A DNA stretch of 64,000 nucleotides. Origin: Symbiodinium natans. Lineage: Eukaryota; Sar; Dinophyceae; Suessiales; Symbiodiniaceae. The translations under genes and the position numbers were made by a program. Location of the stretch: positions 1 to 64,000 of the forward strand of contig CAJNDS010000622.1 in NCBI GenBank assembly GCA_905221605.1, read 5' to 3'. Shown in pieces: positions 20,319 to 30,008 of this stretch; positions within the stretch are counted from its first letter, which is position 1; each line of letters starts with the position of its first letter. The notes beneath the pieces were generated by a model. That model was not told where the DNA came from and ran no database searches. It worked only from the letters and a program-made list of their open reading frames with translations.

Positions 20319-22073
20319 ATGGAGGGCCGTGGAAGGCCATCGTACTACCACATAGGCGAGGGTGAACCCGGAATGCTTCGTGAGAGAGGCAGGAGAGGGG
20401 CTGAGCCTCCCTATGAGAGACCTTCAGGGTCCAGACACTCCTCAGTTCCACCAAGGAATAACCCCGTTGTCGGTAGTGGAGTTGCTTTCAGCCCGATGTC
20501 GAACTTGTCGGGTGCAGTGCATCCCACAGGAAGCCCGGTGGTTGGTTCTCCGACTGCTATGGGCACCCCCATACCGGCAATGGCTTCACCCATGTCACCA
20601 CCAGGTTTGGTGCCACCACCGCCTGCAGCAGTGGACCCCGTTGCCGTTCAGGCAGCCCTGGGATCCCAGCTTTTGGTTCAGACAGTTCAGCAGCAGCAGC
20701 AGCAGATATCTCAAATGATGTCGCTGGTGCAGCAGCTGGTCCAGGACCGGACAAGTGCTGAGAAGAAAGGCAAAGGAGCTGGTAGCTTGAGTAGCATCAG
20801 TGACAGCGTGGACCATGCCATGGAGGTTGATGATGGGAACGGCGCTCCTATCAGGAATCCTAAGGCAGACTCATATGTGCCAAAGTTGCCCATGTTGGAT
20901 GGTGGACGCATGAACAAGGGTCGGCGTGCCGAGATCGAAGCATGGGTTGAGTACCTTGAAGTGTTTTTGCCATGGATTGCCCTGTTTGATGATAGGATAC
21001 CGTCGGAAGTGCAGGCTTGTTTCGTGAAAGACAAGCCAATCCTGAACAAAGACTTGGCGAAAGGAGAGAGCATTAGGAGTACCAGAGTGTTCCTTTACCT
21101 TCGGCAGTCCTTTGCGAACTTTTCCCGTGGGCTTGACATTTTGAAGCAAGTTGAGCGTGAACAGCTTGGTGTTCCGGCAGGCTATGAGGCGTTGAGGCGC
21201 TTGCATCAGGATCTGTCGGTTTGCTCGAGGATAGAAGCCTCGACCTTGCGAGAAGAGATGTTGAGATACCAACCCCCTGCCTCTACGAAGGATCGTCCTT
21301 TGGAAGTGTTCCGCAGCGTGCAGGTTGAGCTTGCAAAGTATGGTCGACTTGTTGCTGCGTTCCCAGACCTTGCGTTGAGTGAAGCGGATCAGAGCATGAT
21401 TGTGTTGAAAGGTCTTGATGCGGATGTGAAGAGGTACATCTTGTTGCATGCGAAGATCGACTCTATGAGTGAGCTTGAGACTGCGATCAAGTTCTACGAC
21501 GCAAACATCAAGATCCTTACCTTCGCCGATTCCGGGCGAGGTCGCGACCGCAGGAACAACAACGACATAGCGAATCCGCTGAACTTCAAGGGCGATGGAA
21601 AGGGGAAGGACAAGGGGAAGGACAAGGGGAAAGATAAAGGAAAGGACAAAGGGAAGGACAAGGGAAAGGACAAAGGTCGCTCGGGAAAGGACAAGCGTGA
21701 CAAGAAGGGAGAGAAAGGTGGAAAGGGAAACGTTCCTCAAGACCCTGGAAAAGGGAGCGGTGGTAGCTCTGGTAACGATCCAAAGCACGACAAGCGTGCC
21801 AACGTGAAGTGCTACAACTGCAATGAATTGGGGCACTATTCAAACCGATGCCCTAAGAAAGCGGCCAAGGGTGTGGCGGCAGCAGTGACGCTTGTAGAAC
21901 CGCAGTTGGCGGCTTTGACATTGGAGGGCCCGCATGTGTTTGCAGCGGCAATTGGTTGCGAGTTCTTTGATATCGCTCAGGGAGATTCCGACAATGAGTC
22001 GAGCTTGAGCGATGGTGATTGGGAAGCCTTTGGAAGGTCGTGGTTGTTGGAGAGTTCGGGAGCCCCCAGTTGA
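20319..22073 (+). CDS. gag: element A Gag (nucleocapsid with CCHC knuckle)
   Basis: 584 codons from the ATG of MEGRGRPSYY, which aligns with the start of the element-B protein (MVERGRPSYY). An N-terminal P/G/S-rich part is followed by a Q-run (about residues 130-136), then a conserved helical Gag region (about 190-420, with AWVEYLEVFLPWIALFDDR), a lysine/glycine-rich repeat of KGKD words, and one zinc knuckle C-x2-C-x4-H-x4-C at about residues 498-511 (CYNCNELGHYSNRC). It would coat and package the element RNA. The frame ends at a TGA at 22071-22073, while the protease continues in the +1 frame. Element B has both in one frame, so this is either a mutation or a frameshift site. Confidence 0.9.
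   Translation: MEGRGRPSYYHIGEGEPGMLRERGRRGAEPPYERPSGSRHSSVPPRNNPVVGSGVAFSPMSNLSGAVHPTGSPVVGSPTAMGTPIPAMASPMSPPGLVPPPPAAVDPVAVQAALGSQLLVQTVQQQQQQISQMMSLVQQLVQDRTSAEKKGKGAGSLSSISDSVDHAMEVDDGNGAPIRNPKADSYVPKLPMLDGGRMNKGRRAEIEAWVEYLEVFLPWIALFDDRIPSEVQACFVKDKPILNKDLAKGESIRSTRVFLYLRQSFANFSRGLDILKQVEREQLGVPAGYEALRRLHQDLSVCSRIEASTLREEMLRYQPPASTKDRPLEVFRSVQVELAKYGRLVAAFPDLALSEADQSMIVLKGLDADVKRYILLHAKIDSMSELETAIKFYDANIKILTFADSGRGRDRRNNNDIANPLNFKGDGKGKDKGKDKGKDKGKDKGKDKGKDKGRSGKDKRDKKGEKGGKGNVPQDPGKGSGGSSGNDPKHDKRANVKCYNCNELGHYSNRCPKKAAKGVAAAVTLVEPQLAALTLEGPHVFAAAIGCEFFDIAQGDSDNESSLSDGDWEAFGRSWLLESSGAPS
21590..21710 (+). repeat. coding minisatellite, KGKD repeats in Gag
   Basis: Tandem GGAAAGGACAAG/GGGAAGGACAAG units encode a run of K-G-K-D just before the zinc knuckle. 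Element B has a different K/G-rich stretch at the same place (about 30210-30400), so the basic character is kept while the sequence is not. Confidence 0.85.
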
Positions 22074-23733
22074 GCTTGGAACCTCGCAGCTTGGAAGCCT
22101 AGAGACCCCCGTTGAGCTCGAGAAGGCCCCAGTTGAGCTTGGAACATCGCAGCTTGGAAGCCTAGAGACCCCCGTTGAGCTTGAGAAGGCCCCAGTTGAG
22201 CTTGGAACGTCGCAGCTTGGAAGCCTAGAGACCCCCGTTGAGCTTGAGAAGGCCCCAGTTGAGCTTGGAACGTCGCAGCTTGGAAGCCTAGAGACCCCCG
22301 TTGAGCTTGAGAAGGCCCCGTTGACGCTTGGTGAGCATGGATTGAGTGAATTTTATTTTCATGACATGAGCATGGCAGCCCCACATGTGACACATGGTAG
22401 CAGCTCTGAAGCCATGGACTGGTGGTTGCTGGACTCCGGAGCGTCGACGCACCTGATCAGCGAGGAGACACTGCAGCATGTGCAAGTGCTGAGCCTGAGT
22501 GAGCATGTTGGTAGAGACTGTGTGACTGCCACGGGTGCTTCCATAGGGGTTCAGAAGAGTGCTGTGGTTCGCGTTTGCTTTGCCGTTGAGAGATCTAGTC
22601 CTATCGTTGTTGAGTTTGAAGCCCTGGTTGCACCTGTGCGATTTAATCTCCTGAGCCTAGGACGACTCCTGAATAGGAATTGGACAGTTTCTTTTGCCCC
22701 CCATCTCCACGTGCAAGCTGGTGGTTTTAAATTTAAGGCTGTGTGGTCCAACAACTGTTGCTGGTTGCAGAGTCATGCGGTGGCACGGGCCTGTTTGGTG
22801 TCTCAAGAACAGAGTGCAGCGCGGCAGATTGCAGACCCCTCGTGTACGAGACCTTCCGCAGCCCGAGAAGATGGCCTCCTCCAGCGAGAGCGAAGTGGAA
22901 TGGCGCATGGAAGGGAAGGACAAAGGGAAGCTGGTCCGGAGAGTCGTTGCGACTCAAGCGGCCTCAATCTCGGTGGGAGAAGAGGACTTCGAGGAGAGCA
23001 CCCGGTTGGCCACAGCTACATCCACGGAGACAGAGGGCGCGATCCTCTTGGTGCCCGCGGATGCCGAGTCCAAGGTGGTGTTGAAACCGGGCGAGATCGA
23101 GACCGCAGGACCCGCCAAGGTTCCTCTGCAGAAGCCCATGCCAAAGAAGCCCAAGGTGAAGAAGATGCCCCAGAAGCCCCTCGTGAAGAGAATGCCAAAG
23201 GCAGCGAGCTCTTCATCGACAAAGAGGACCCCCGTGAAGCTGGTGCCTCGTTCCGATCGCCAGCAGCCGTGGTTGACGTTGTGGAGTGCAAGTTCAAGGG
23301 CAGTGAAGAAGCAGAAGCTCAAGGAGAGCCGCATGACGTCAGCTGCAAAGTCCGATTTGAATCGCTTTCGCAAGGAGAAGAAGGGCCCAGAGAGACGAAC
23401 GCTGGAGGAGCACCTCAAGGAGCATTTTTTTCAGTGCCTGGACCGCAAGGCCCCCTACACTGTGACGACCATCTCCGAGATCATCAAGGAGAAAGCAAAG
23501 CCCCCGAGCCCACCGAGGAAGGAAGCCGACTTCCCGGGGTACCCGGAAAGGTTGCCTACCCCTCCGCGGGTTCCGCCACGTCGACGCCTCCGAGGAATCC
23601 GACATCGCCAAGGGCCAGCGCATCACGGGCACCAGCTACGCCGCCAAAGACATCGCCATTGCCGCCACCACCGATCAATCCCGGAACGCCTACTTCGAGT
23701 GGATGGAGTGTGGTGACGGACCGAAAGCGCTGA
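22012..23733 (+). CDS. element A protease and linker region (frame-broken)
   Basis: Starts with a 21-residue repeat (VELGTSQLGSLETPVELEKAP, about 4.5 copies), followed by a retropepsin-type domain with the active-site motif DSGAS at about 22434-22448 and LLSLG downstream, as in element B (VDSGAS). From about 22830 the homology to B moves to another frame (22860-23560, K/P-rich linker with MPKKPKVKKM) and near the end returns to this frame, finishing in a P-rich tail and WSVVTDRKR. The protein would cleave the polyprotein, but as read it needs two frame changes. The final stop lies 31 nt inside the next ORF, which is in the -1 frame, as in element B. Confidence 0.7.
   Translation: MVIGKPLEGRGCWRVREPPVELGTSQLGSLETPVELEKAPVELGTSQLGSLETPVELEKAPVELGTSQLGSLETPVELEKAPVELGTSQLGSLETPVELEKAPLTLGEHGLSEFYFHDMSMAAPHVTHGSSSEAMDWWLLDSGASTHLISEETLQHVQVLSLSEHVGRDCVTATGASIGVQKSAVVRVCFAVERSSPIVVEFEALVAPVRFNLLSLGRLLNRNWTVSFAPHLHVQAGGFKFKAVWSNNCCWLQSHAVARACLVSQEQSAARQIADPSCTRPSAAREDGLLQRERSGMAHGREGQREAGPESRCDSSGLNLGGRRGLRGEHPVGHSYIHGDRGRDPLGARGCRVQGGVETGRDRDRRTRQGSSAEAHAKEAQGEEDAPEAPREENAKGSELFIDKEDPREAGASFRSPAAVVDVVECKFKGSEEAEAQGEPHDVSCKVRFESLSQGEEGPRETNAGGAPQGAFFSVPGPQGPLHCDDHLRDHQGESKAPEPTEEGSRLPGVPGKVAYPSAGSATSTPPRNPTSPRASASRAPATPPKTSPLPPPPINPGTPTSSGWSVVTDRKR
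22073..22330 (+). repeat. 63-bp coding tandem repeat upstream of the protease
   Basis: About four and a half near-identical 63-bp units (TTGAGCTTGGAACGTCGCAG at the unit start) encoding a 21-residue unit. Near-identity of the units points to recent expansion. Confidence 0.9.
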
Positions 23734-24430
23734 GTGCAGTCAGCCAGAAAGGATCTTCCCAGGCAATGGCGAGCAGCAAAAGTCTTGATGTGCTTGATGG
23801 TTGTGCTTGCGCTTGTGACGTTGGCATGAGTGGCATGGTTGGCATGAGTGGCATGGTTGAGCATGTGTGTGTTGGTGAGCTTGATCAGGAGAAAGCACCG
23901 GCCCCAGACGGCGACCAGGCGTGGTTGCTACGTGGTGATCAGGAGTTGCTTCACCAGGAGTTATGGGGAAAGGTTCACCGTGAGCATGTGTTGCGAAGTC
24001 ATGTTCCTTTTAATTCCAGCTGTGAGCATTGTGTGCGTGGTAGAGGCCTTGAACCAGCTAGGAAAATCGAGAGGGATTCCGGAGAGGGAGCCCAAAAGGA
24101 GGTTCAGATCGACAAGTTCTTCTACAAGGGGATTTGGTTCCTGGTGTTGGTGCTTGTTGGTTGTTTTGCCATCGGAACAGTGATGTACCGTGAAGTTTCA
24201 GGACCGCGTGGAGCAGCAGCGCGTGAGGTGATGCTTGGAGAGATGTCGGCGTGGGGACGCAGTGTTGGCTTGGTTGGAGTTGAAGCGCGTGACTTGTCGG
24301 TTTGCGTGAAGTCGGATCTTGAGGGGGTGGTGAAGAACCGTGCTCAGGGTTTCGCTGATACCATGACCGTTGGTGCGGTTGAGGTGTCTGATGTTCCGGT
24401 TGGTCGGCCATCCGGACATTAAAGGAAACC
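23703..24430 (+). pseudogene. element A integrase N-terminal and core part (frameshifted)
   Basis: Opens with ATG at 23703, overlapping the upstream stop. It has the HHCC zinc motif (HVLRSH then CEHC, about 23980-24033), the first catalytic Asp in VQIDKFF (about 24109) and the second in KSDLEG (about 24313). The frame stops at 24420-24422. Compared with element B (SAERGIRTVRE), the block carrying the third catalytic residue (Glu) is missing or scrambled here, and homology resumes in other frames (LKETANTL, then AHNRY). As read the DDE triad is incomplete, so strand transfer would not be expected. Confidence 0.75.
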
Positions 24431-26813
24431 GCGAACACGTTGTGCGCCGGACTGGAGCAAGTTGGCCTAGAGCCCTGTGTAGCTTTCTTCTCTCTCACTG
24501 TGCTCAGGCACACAACCGCTACCAAATCCAGCCTGGATCGGCAATGACTCCTGAACAACGTAGTTTAAGAACTATGAAGCAGCCTCGGGCGATATACGTC
24601 TGGGGAGCGTCAATCTTGGCCACACCTCCGCCGAGTCTACGACAATTCATCACGGGCAGATATGGACAGGCTGCATACTTAGGCCCTGAAGTCGCGGGTG
24701 GCAGTCATCTGGTGCAGTTCCGACTGAAGGATGGTTCGTTGAAGATTGCCCGGTCAGCCCGAATCAGGATGTTGGTGCCCATGACCTTTGAGTTGTCAGC
24801 CTTGCGTGGTATTTGCCGTATGTTGCCCGAGCGTGCTGGTGACGTTGTGCGTGGCTTGCCAGCGGTTGATCAAGGGAACATGCGTGATCTTCCAATCCCG
24901 AACACCGAGACTCGCGGACCGCCAGCATCGTGGGTCGAGGAAAATGGCAGGACCCCGAGGTGTCGAGCGTGTCGATTGAGGGGTGTTCCAGCGGACAAGG
25001 CGTGGCACACTCAGAAGTGTCGTGACAGATACGCTGCGTACGTGAAGAGCTCTTTTGATCCGAATCAGTTTGTGCTTGATGATGCCCAGCATGAGTTGGA
25101 GATCGAAGGAGTTGAGCTTGATCTTGGTTCGCGTGCTTTTGGTGAGCTTGACGTCGGGTTGGAGTTGCCTGATGATGTGCAGGATTATGAACCGACTGAA
25201 GATGAGGGAGAGCGAGGCCTCGGTGAGTCCTTCTTGCCTGAAGGGGTGCTTGAGGGTGAACTTCGTCCCGGAGACTCTGTTGGAGTTGAACCTGCATCTT
25301 CAGAAGAGGCTGACTTCATGGAAGTTGAGCCAGAGAGCCTGGATCGGGTGCCAGAACCAGAGTCCGATGCCATGGTCAACAACGTCTTGTTCCGTGAGTC
25401 GTTGGGTTTCGCCGCTGTTGCAAATCCCAGTACCGGAGGACAGACAGTGAAGCTTGGTGGTGAGACTCTTGTGGTTGAAATGCCCTCATCTTCCAAGGAT
25501 GATGTCACCGGACATGCATTGGACCTTGGTCTGACCTACGAAGGCATGTTGCGTGAGTTGAGTGCGCTTGAGTCCCTTGCAGTCGGTGATGTGATTTGGC
25601 ATGTGGATCCGAAGCAGAAAGTGATATCCACAAGATGGGTGTCAAATGCGAAGCTGGAGCGGATTGACGGCCAAGAAAGACCACTGGTCCGTTGTCGGGT
25701 TGTTGCGCGTGATTTCGCCCAGGGAGCAACGGCTGCTCAGCTTGGCATTTCTGCGGCGACCAGCTCAGCCGAGGCATTGAGGACCTTCCTCTTTTATGCC
25801 GGCTCGAAGAGGCAGAACGTCGTAGGCCTCGACGTCAGTACGGCGTTCTTGTTCGCAGAGTTAGAAGAAGACGGCACGGTAGTGGTGCGGCTCCCTGCTG
25901 GAGTTACCGGTCCCAATGGAAGGCCTGGGTTCATGCGACTTCGCAAGGCTCTTTATGGTTTGAGAGCCGCGGCCCAGACCTGGGCTCGTCATCTCGCAAA
26001 GCTCCTCAAGCGCCTCTGCGACCTCACTCCATGTGAAACGGAGCCATGCCTCTTCTCGGGTGTGGTTCTCGATGGACAGAGGGTGGCGGTGTTGTGCTAC
26101 GTAGACGATCTCCTCATCAGCAGCGACAGCGACGAGGCCATATACTACGTGGTGGAGAAGCTTAAAAGCGCGGTGAAGATCAAGGTGACTGCTGATTTGG
26201 ATCGTGATCAGCAAATCACGTTTCTTGGTCGTCAAATCACCAGGAAGAAGGGTGAGGACTCTTTGGTGATTGGCATGGCAGGCGAGTACTACCAGGAGAT
26301 CTATGAGGGTTTTGGACTTGGGAAGAGTCCAAAGTCTTGCCCGACGCCGCCGAATCTTCGAGAACTTTACGACAGAGAAGAAGGAGTCTTGGAGAGGGAG
26401 TTGAGCTCAGAAGCTGCTGCTCGATATCGCTCTACGCTGGGACGCCTTTCATGGTTGGCCATGACGCGTGTGGATCTAGCATATTATGTTTCCATGCTAG
26501 CTCGAGGCCAGGCCAGTCCACGTGAGAAGCATGAACGTGCAATGCGGATGGTATTACGGTATCTCCGGCATGTTCAGGATTTTCGACAGATCGTCCATCC
26601 AGTTGATGAACGGAGCCTTCGGTTGGATTGCTACGTGGATGCGTCATGGGGCAGTGAGAGGAGCGTTGATCGCAAGAGTGTGAGCGGTGGTTGCATCATG
26701 CTTGGCGGTTTCTGCTTGAAAGCGTGGTCACGGCTTCAACAAGCTGTCGCTCTCAGCTCAGCAGAGTCGGAGTTGTACGGATTGGTTGAGGGAGCAAAGC
26801 CTTTGCTGCAAAG
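24430..26813 (+). CDS. element A integrase C-terminal part, C2HC motif and reverse transcriptase
   Basis: Part of the open frame 24370-26931. Integrase-end homology (AHNRY, PPPSLR, GAYLGPEV-like AYLGPEV) is followed by an extra zinc-type motif C-x2-C...H-x3-C-x2-RY at about 24957-25035. An acidic spacer comes next, then the copia reverse transcriptase: STRWV, DVSTAFLFAEL, LRKALYGLR and the catalytic YVDD at about 26098-26109, then the start of RNase H (YVDASWG, SSAESELYGLVEG). The frame is lost at a 14-nt insertion (26800-26813). It copies the element RNA to DNA from the tRNA primer. The RT catalytic motifs look intact. Confidence 0.85.
26800..26813 (+). other. 14-nt insertion breaking element A RNase H
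   Basis: GGAGCAAAG and GAATCAC, which align directly with element B (EGSKEAL), are separated by CCTTTGCTGCAAAG. Removing these 14 nt restores alignment with B. The insertion duplicates GCAAAG on each side of CCTTTGCT. Confidence 0.75.
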
Positions 26814-27863
26814 GAATCACTTTCAATCCGAAGAGCAATTTCCCACGTGTTTGGATGGGAGGAGTTGTGCGCACCGCACCTCTTTTGCGACTCCGAGGCC
26901 GCCATCGCCATCAGTCGGGCTGACGGCTTGAGGCGTGTCAGACATTTAGATCTGAGAGCATGCTTTATACAAGATCAGCTCCGACAGCGACTTCTCTTCA
27001 TCTTCGGAGTGCGAGGAGCCTCCAACGTCGCAGACCTCTTCACAAAATCGTTAGATGCCCGGACTACGTTGAAGCACATGTTGAGCCTTGGTTTGTCTGA
27101 AGTCACTGTTGCAGCTTGCGTTGGTGAGTTGGCGTGTTTCGTTGGCTTGCTTGGTGCTGCTGTGGCTGGCAAGGATCATGTATCTCTTGCAGATCGGTAT
27201 CGTTTGATGGAGTTTGCCAAGTGGTTGGTGGTTGAGTTCTGTGCGCCTCCCATGTCGAGCATGTTGGCTGCGTCGCGAGCGTGCCCCTGGGTTGGTGTGT
27301 TGACTGTCAGTGAGGCAGATGACGGCGGAGACCCGGCCACTACAGCGCAGCTTCAACAGATCTGCACTCTCCACATTCGCAGGGGGGGTTTCGTCTACTT
27401 GTGGGCTAGTACTCCGTGCACCGGTGGTTGTCTGTACCAGCATCTACATGCACGTGATCCAGCCTACAGACGCGGTCGCTTGGCACGGCACTGGTCACTA
27501 CACAGGAAGCTGTGGAAGGCTTTTATGTCGCTGTGTGACTACGTCCATGCTTGGTCGATCGAGTGGCCCCGAGCCTGTGCTTACTGGTCATGGAACCAGA
27601 CTATCCGTTTTCTGCAGTCGCGACCTTACATGTTGCACGATGTGTTGGTTGACGGTTGCTCGCTTGGCATGCGTGGTCGAGATGGCGAGTTGATCTACAA
27701 ACGTTGGCGTGTCATCACGACGATGGAGTCGGTTGCTCGCAGCTTGTCGGTCTTTCGGTGCCCAGGTGATGGTCATCCACATTCCGCCAACTTCGATCTC
27801 AAGAATACCCAACACTACCCGGAGAAGTTGACGAACGCTTTCTTGCACGCGTTAAACGCATGA
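26814..27863 (+). CDS. element A RNase H end fused to a methyltransferase-like domain
   Basis: Open in one frame from the end of RNase H (FCDSEAA catalytic Asp at about 26884, then LFTKSLD) through a spacer into a ~210-residue domain from about 27225. The domain has EFCAP, LTVSEADD, VYLWASTPCTGGC, HRKLWK, HAWSIEWP, MRGRDGELI, an H-x-H pair (GHPHS) and TQHYPEKL. It aligns over its whole length with a separate ORF in element B. The order of an acidic residue after a second strand, then PC, then IEWP resembles cytosine-5 methyltransferase motifs II, IV and VI, so I infer a diverged or degenerate methyltransferase fold. Function is unknown. Confidence 0.65.
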   Translation, partial: ESLSIRRAISHVFGWEELCAPHLFCDSEAAIAISRADGLRRVRHLDLRACFIQDQLRQRLLFIFGVRGASNVADLFTKSLDARTTLKHMLSLGLSEVTVAACVGELACFVGLLGAAVAGKDHVSLADRYRLMEFAKWLVVEFCAPPMSSMLAASRACPWVGVLTVSEADDGGDPATTAQLQQICTLHIRRGGFVYLWASTPCTGGCLYQHLHARDPAYRRGRLARHWSLHRKLWKAFMSLCDYVHAWSIEWPRACAYWSWNQTIRFLQSRPYMLHDVLVDGCSLGMRGRDGELIYKRWRVITTMESVARSLSVFRCPGDGHPHSANFDLKNTQHYPEKLTNAFLHALNA

Positions 27864-27936
27864 CACCGCGAGATTTGCTCAAAGTTTTCCTCTTTTACTT
27901 TGCCTTCGGTACGGTGTATAGAGCATAGGACGTGCC

Positions 27937-28374
27937 ATGGCTGATATGGTTGAGGTTGAGAACGCTGTGAGGCGCACTTGGGTTCGAGAGCTCTGGATGC
28001 AATGGGTTCCTCAGCAGTAGGTGGAAGTCAGTTTGATCGCCTTCCTTGCGATGTTTTCCTCGGCGATGCTTGGCAGCTTCCTCGCTGGAATCTTTGTGCA
28101 GCAATACCGACAGCGTCACAGCCATATTCTATCTCTGAGTGAGCTTCTTACCTTTCTTCCAGTGGAACAAAGTCGGAGAGCAATTATCACTACGCGGCAT
28201 GGATATGCCTTTCATGTTCGCAGCAATTGCCCCGCCCTGCGCAATGCCCACCCAGGCAATCTGCAGCGTCGCGTTGCTTGTGAGTTTTGTCTGGAATACT
28301 TGCGCGTGGACGAGCCGACACCCACCGTGTCGAGGGGGGGTGTAGAAGTTCGAGAACTGTGCGTCATCCTGTGA
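27937..28374 (+). pseudogene. element A ORF3: membrane segment plus zinc-type motif, in-frame stop
   Basis: ATG at 27937 (MADMVEVEN) in the same frame as a longer open part from 28021. A TAG at 28018-28020 interrupts it. After the stop comes a hydrophobic segment (LIAFLAMFSSAMLGSFLAG), then a motif with H, C and a terminal C-x2-C (FHVRSNCPALRN, ACEFCLEYL). Element B has an uninterrupted ORF at the same place with the same layout and the same ATG context (GTGTATAG upstream). The reading runs into the 3' LTR before its stop. An accessory protein anchored in a membrane is a reasonable guess; function is unknown. Confidence 0.6.
28332..28340 (+). other. element A polypurine tract
   Basis: GAGGGGGGG directly upstream of the 3' LTR; the expected primer for plus-strand DNA synthesis. 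Confidence 0.8.
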
Positions 28375-28742
28375 GGGTGCGACACGGTGAGTTTTGCAGT
28401 TTGCAGTTTTGTGTGCATAGCTTGGAGTCTGCTCAGCTTTTGAAGTTTTCCCAGTAGCCTGAGTACGATTAGCGGTGCAGGAACGTTTTGCCTCATAGGG
28501 AACCACTCTCGTCGAGTTTCGTGACTTGAGGGTAGTTTTGGAGGTCTTTTAAGCCGAGCTGGCAAGTTGGAGAGCTGTGATACGTTTTCCACTTTGGCTC
28601 AAGTGACGAGCACTGGTGTGAGTGCTGCAAGCCAAAACAGAAGTGTTGTCCGAGTGTCTGAGCTTGCTTGCTTGGTTTGGACTTGTGTGAGTTGGCTTGG
28701 TTGTATCCTTGGTGCCTTGCTTGGCATCTTGGGTTTTTAACG
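28341..28742 (+). mobile_element. element A 3' LTR
   Basis: 402 bp, identical to the 5' LTR except one A/G difference that I can see at LTR position 12. It is followed by the ACTTG duplication (28743-28747), then the rest of the element-B 5' LTR. Confidence 0.95.
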
Positions 28743-28747
28743 ACTTG
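28743..28747. other. target-site duplication of element A, right
   Basis: ACTTG, matching 19828-19832. Confidence 0.92.
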
Positions 28748-28808
28748 CACTTGGTACTTTGGGACACGAGTGAGTTGCTTGTCTTGTGCGTGACTTTGGT
28801 CTTTTACG
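28748..28808 (+). mobile_element. element B 5' LTR, second part
   Basis: CACTTGGTACTTTGGGACAC to CTTTTACG matches the end of the 3' LTR at 37545-37605 with three differences. The PBS follows at 28809. Confidence 0.85.
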
Positions 28809-28825
28809 TGGTAGCGGAGCGTGGA
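28809..28825 (+). other. element B primer-binding site
   Basis: TGGTAGCGGAGCGTGGA, identical to that of element A and directly after the LTR end, so both use the same primer tRNA. Confidence 0.8.
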
Positions 28826-28902
28826 AACTCCGTTGCTGAAAAAAGGAGCCCAATACGCAACAAGTGAAAGTTGGCAAGTGCGTGGCTTGACAGTCTGTGA
28901 CC

Positions 28903-30008
28903 ATGGTTGAGCGTGGACGTCCGTCGTACTACAACATCGGGGAAGAAGAACCTGATGGAATGGTGCGGAGAAGTCGCAGACAGTCCCAGGAGCCTCCCTA
29001 CAGCAGGCCAGACAGGCCACGTGCATTGCCAGTCTTGCCCTTGGTCGGTAGAAGTGCTGTCTTTAGTCCCATGTCGAACTTGTCGGCACAAGGAGCAGCT
29101 GGCGCAAGCCCTGTGTTGCCACAGGGAAGCGTTGGAAGTGCCTCGCCAGGAGTCGCCACCGTTGCAGCCACCTCTGATGACCCCGCCGGGCTTGGGAGGA
29201 CAGCAGCCGCAACTCGACACTTCAGCAGTGCAAGCAGCGTTGGAGTCGCACGTTTTGGTGCAGACGGTACAGCAACAGCAGCAGCACATGCAGCAGCAGC
29301 AACAGCAGATATCTCAAATGATGTCTCTGCTGAAAGCAATGTTGTCGAGCCGAGGCAACGGTGAGGGCAACGCCAGTCGGCGAGAGAGAGCCAACGTGAG
29401 CATCAGCAGTTTGAGCAGCAGTGCCGACCATGCGATGGAAGTTGACGATGGAGCGCCCATCAGGAATCCAAAGGCAGAGAGTTATGTACCGAAACTTCCC
29501 ATGCTAGATGGTTCACGCATGTCGAAAGGCAGGCGTTCAGAAATCGAAGCGTGGGTTGAGTACTTGGAAGTTTTTCTGCCTTGGATCGCCTTGTTTGATG
29601 ACCGCATCCCATCGGAAGTCCAGCAATGCATTGTGAAAGAGAAACAAATCCAGAACAAGGACTTGAGCAAAGGTGAGAGCGTGAGGAGTACGAGAGTGTT
29701 TCTGTATCTGCGCCAGTCCTTTGCGAATTTCCCACGTGGTCTGGATATCCTGAAGCAAATTGAGCGTGAGCAGTTGGGTGCGCCAGCAGGGTACGAAGCT
29801 TTGCGGCGTCTACATCAGGACCTGTCAGTTTGCTCCAGGATCGAAGCCTCCTCACTGCGAGAAGAGATCCTCAGGTACCAACCACCCAAAGCCACCAAAG
29901 ATCGTCCTTTGGATGCCTATCGAAATGTCCAGGTGGAACTTGCCAAGTATAGTCGCCTGGTGTCGTCGTTCCCTGACCTAGTCGCCTGGTGTCGTCGTTC
30001 CCTGACCT
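28903..30008 (+). pseudogene. gag: element B Gag, N-terminal part with two frame breaks
   Basis: ATG at 28903 (MVERGRPSYYNIGEEEP) aligns with the element-A Gag start. The first frame carries the P/S/G-rich part. Homology moves to another frame at about 29.12-29.17 kb (open 28907-30037), which holds the Q-run, MEVDDGAPIRNPK and the AWVEYLEVFLPW core. A 29-bp tandem duplication (29951-30008) then shifts the frame again, and the rest continues in the ORF ending at 32643. The amino-acid sequence stays close to element A throughout, so the breaks look recent relative to the divergence of the two families. Confidence 0.8.
29951..30008 (+). repeat. 29-bp tandem duplication in element B gag
   Basis: Copies 29951-29979 and 29980-30008 are identical (AGTCGCCTGGTGTCG...). 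Twenty-nine is not a multiple of three, so the reading frame is broken. The protein words SSFPDL occur in both frames as a result. Confidence 0.93.

Larger units (their letters stand above)
19833..28742 (+). mobile_element. Ty1/copia-type LTR retrotransposon A (young, nested in B)
   Basis: 8910 bp with 402-bp LTRs (19833-20234 and 28341-28742), between ACTTG duplications. I find one difference between the LTRs (A/G at LTR position 12), so the insertion is recent. PBS and polypurine tract are in the expected places. The internal genes match element B in order and motif but are interrupted: gag and protease are in different frames, the integrase is frameshifted near its third catalytic residue, RNase H has a 14-nt insertion, and the small third ORF has an in-frame stop. 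As read, it cannot make all its proteins. Confidence 0.95.

Noticed and set aside
20871-21836. 321-codon minus-strand ORF opposite gag of element A
   Set aside because: Antisense shadow of the conserved Gag; no independent motif, and Gag similarity to element B supports the plus strand.
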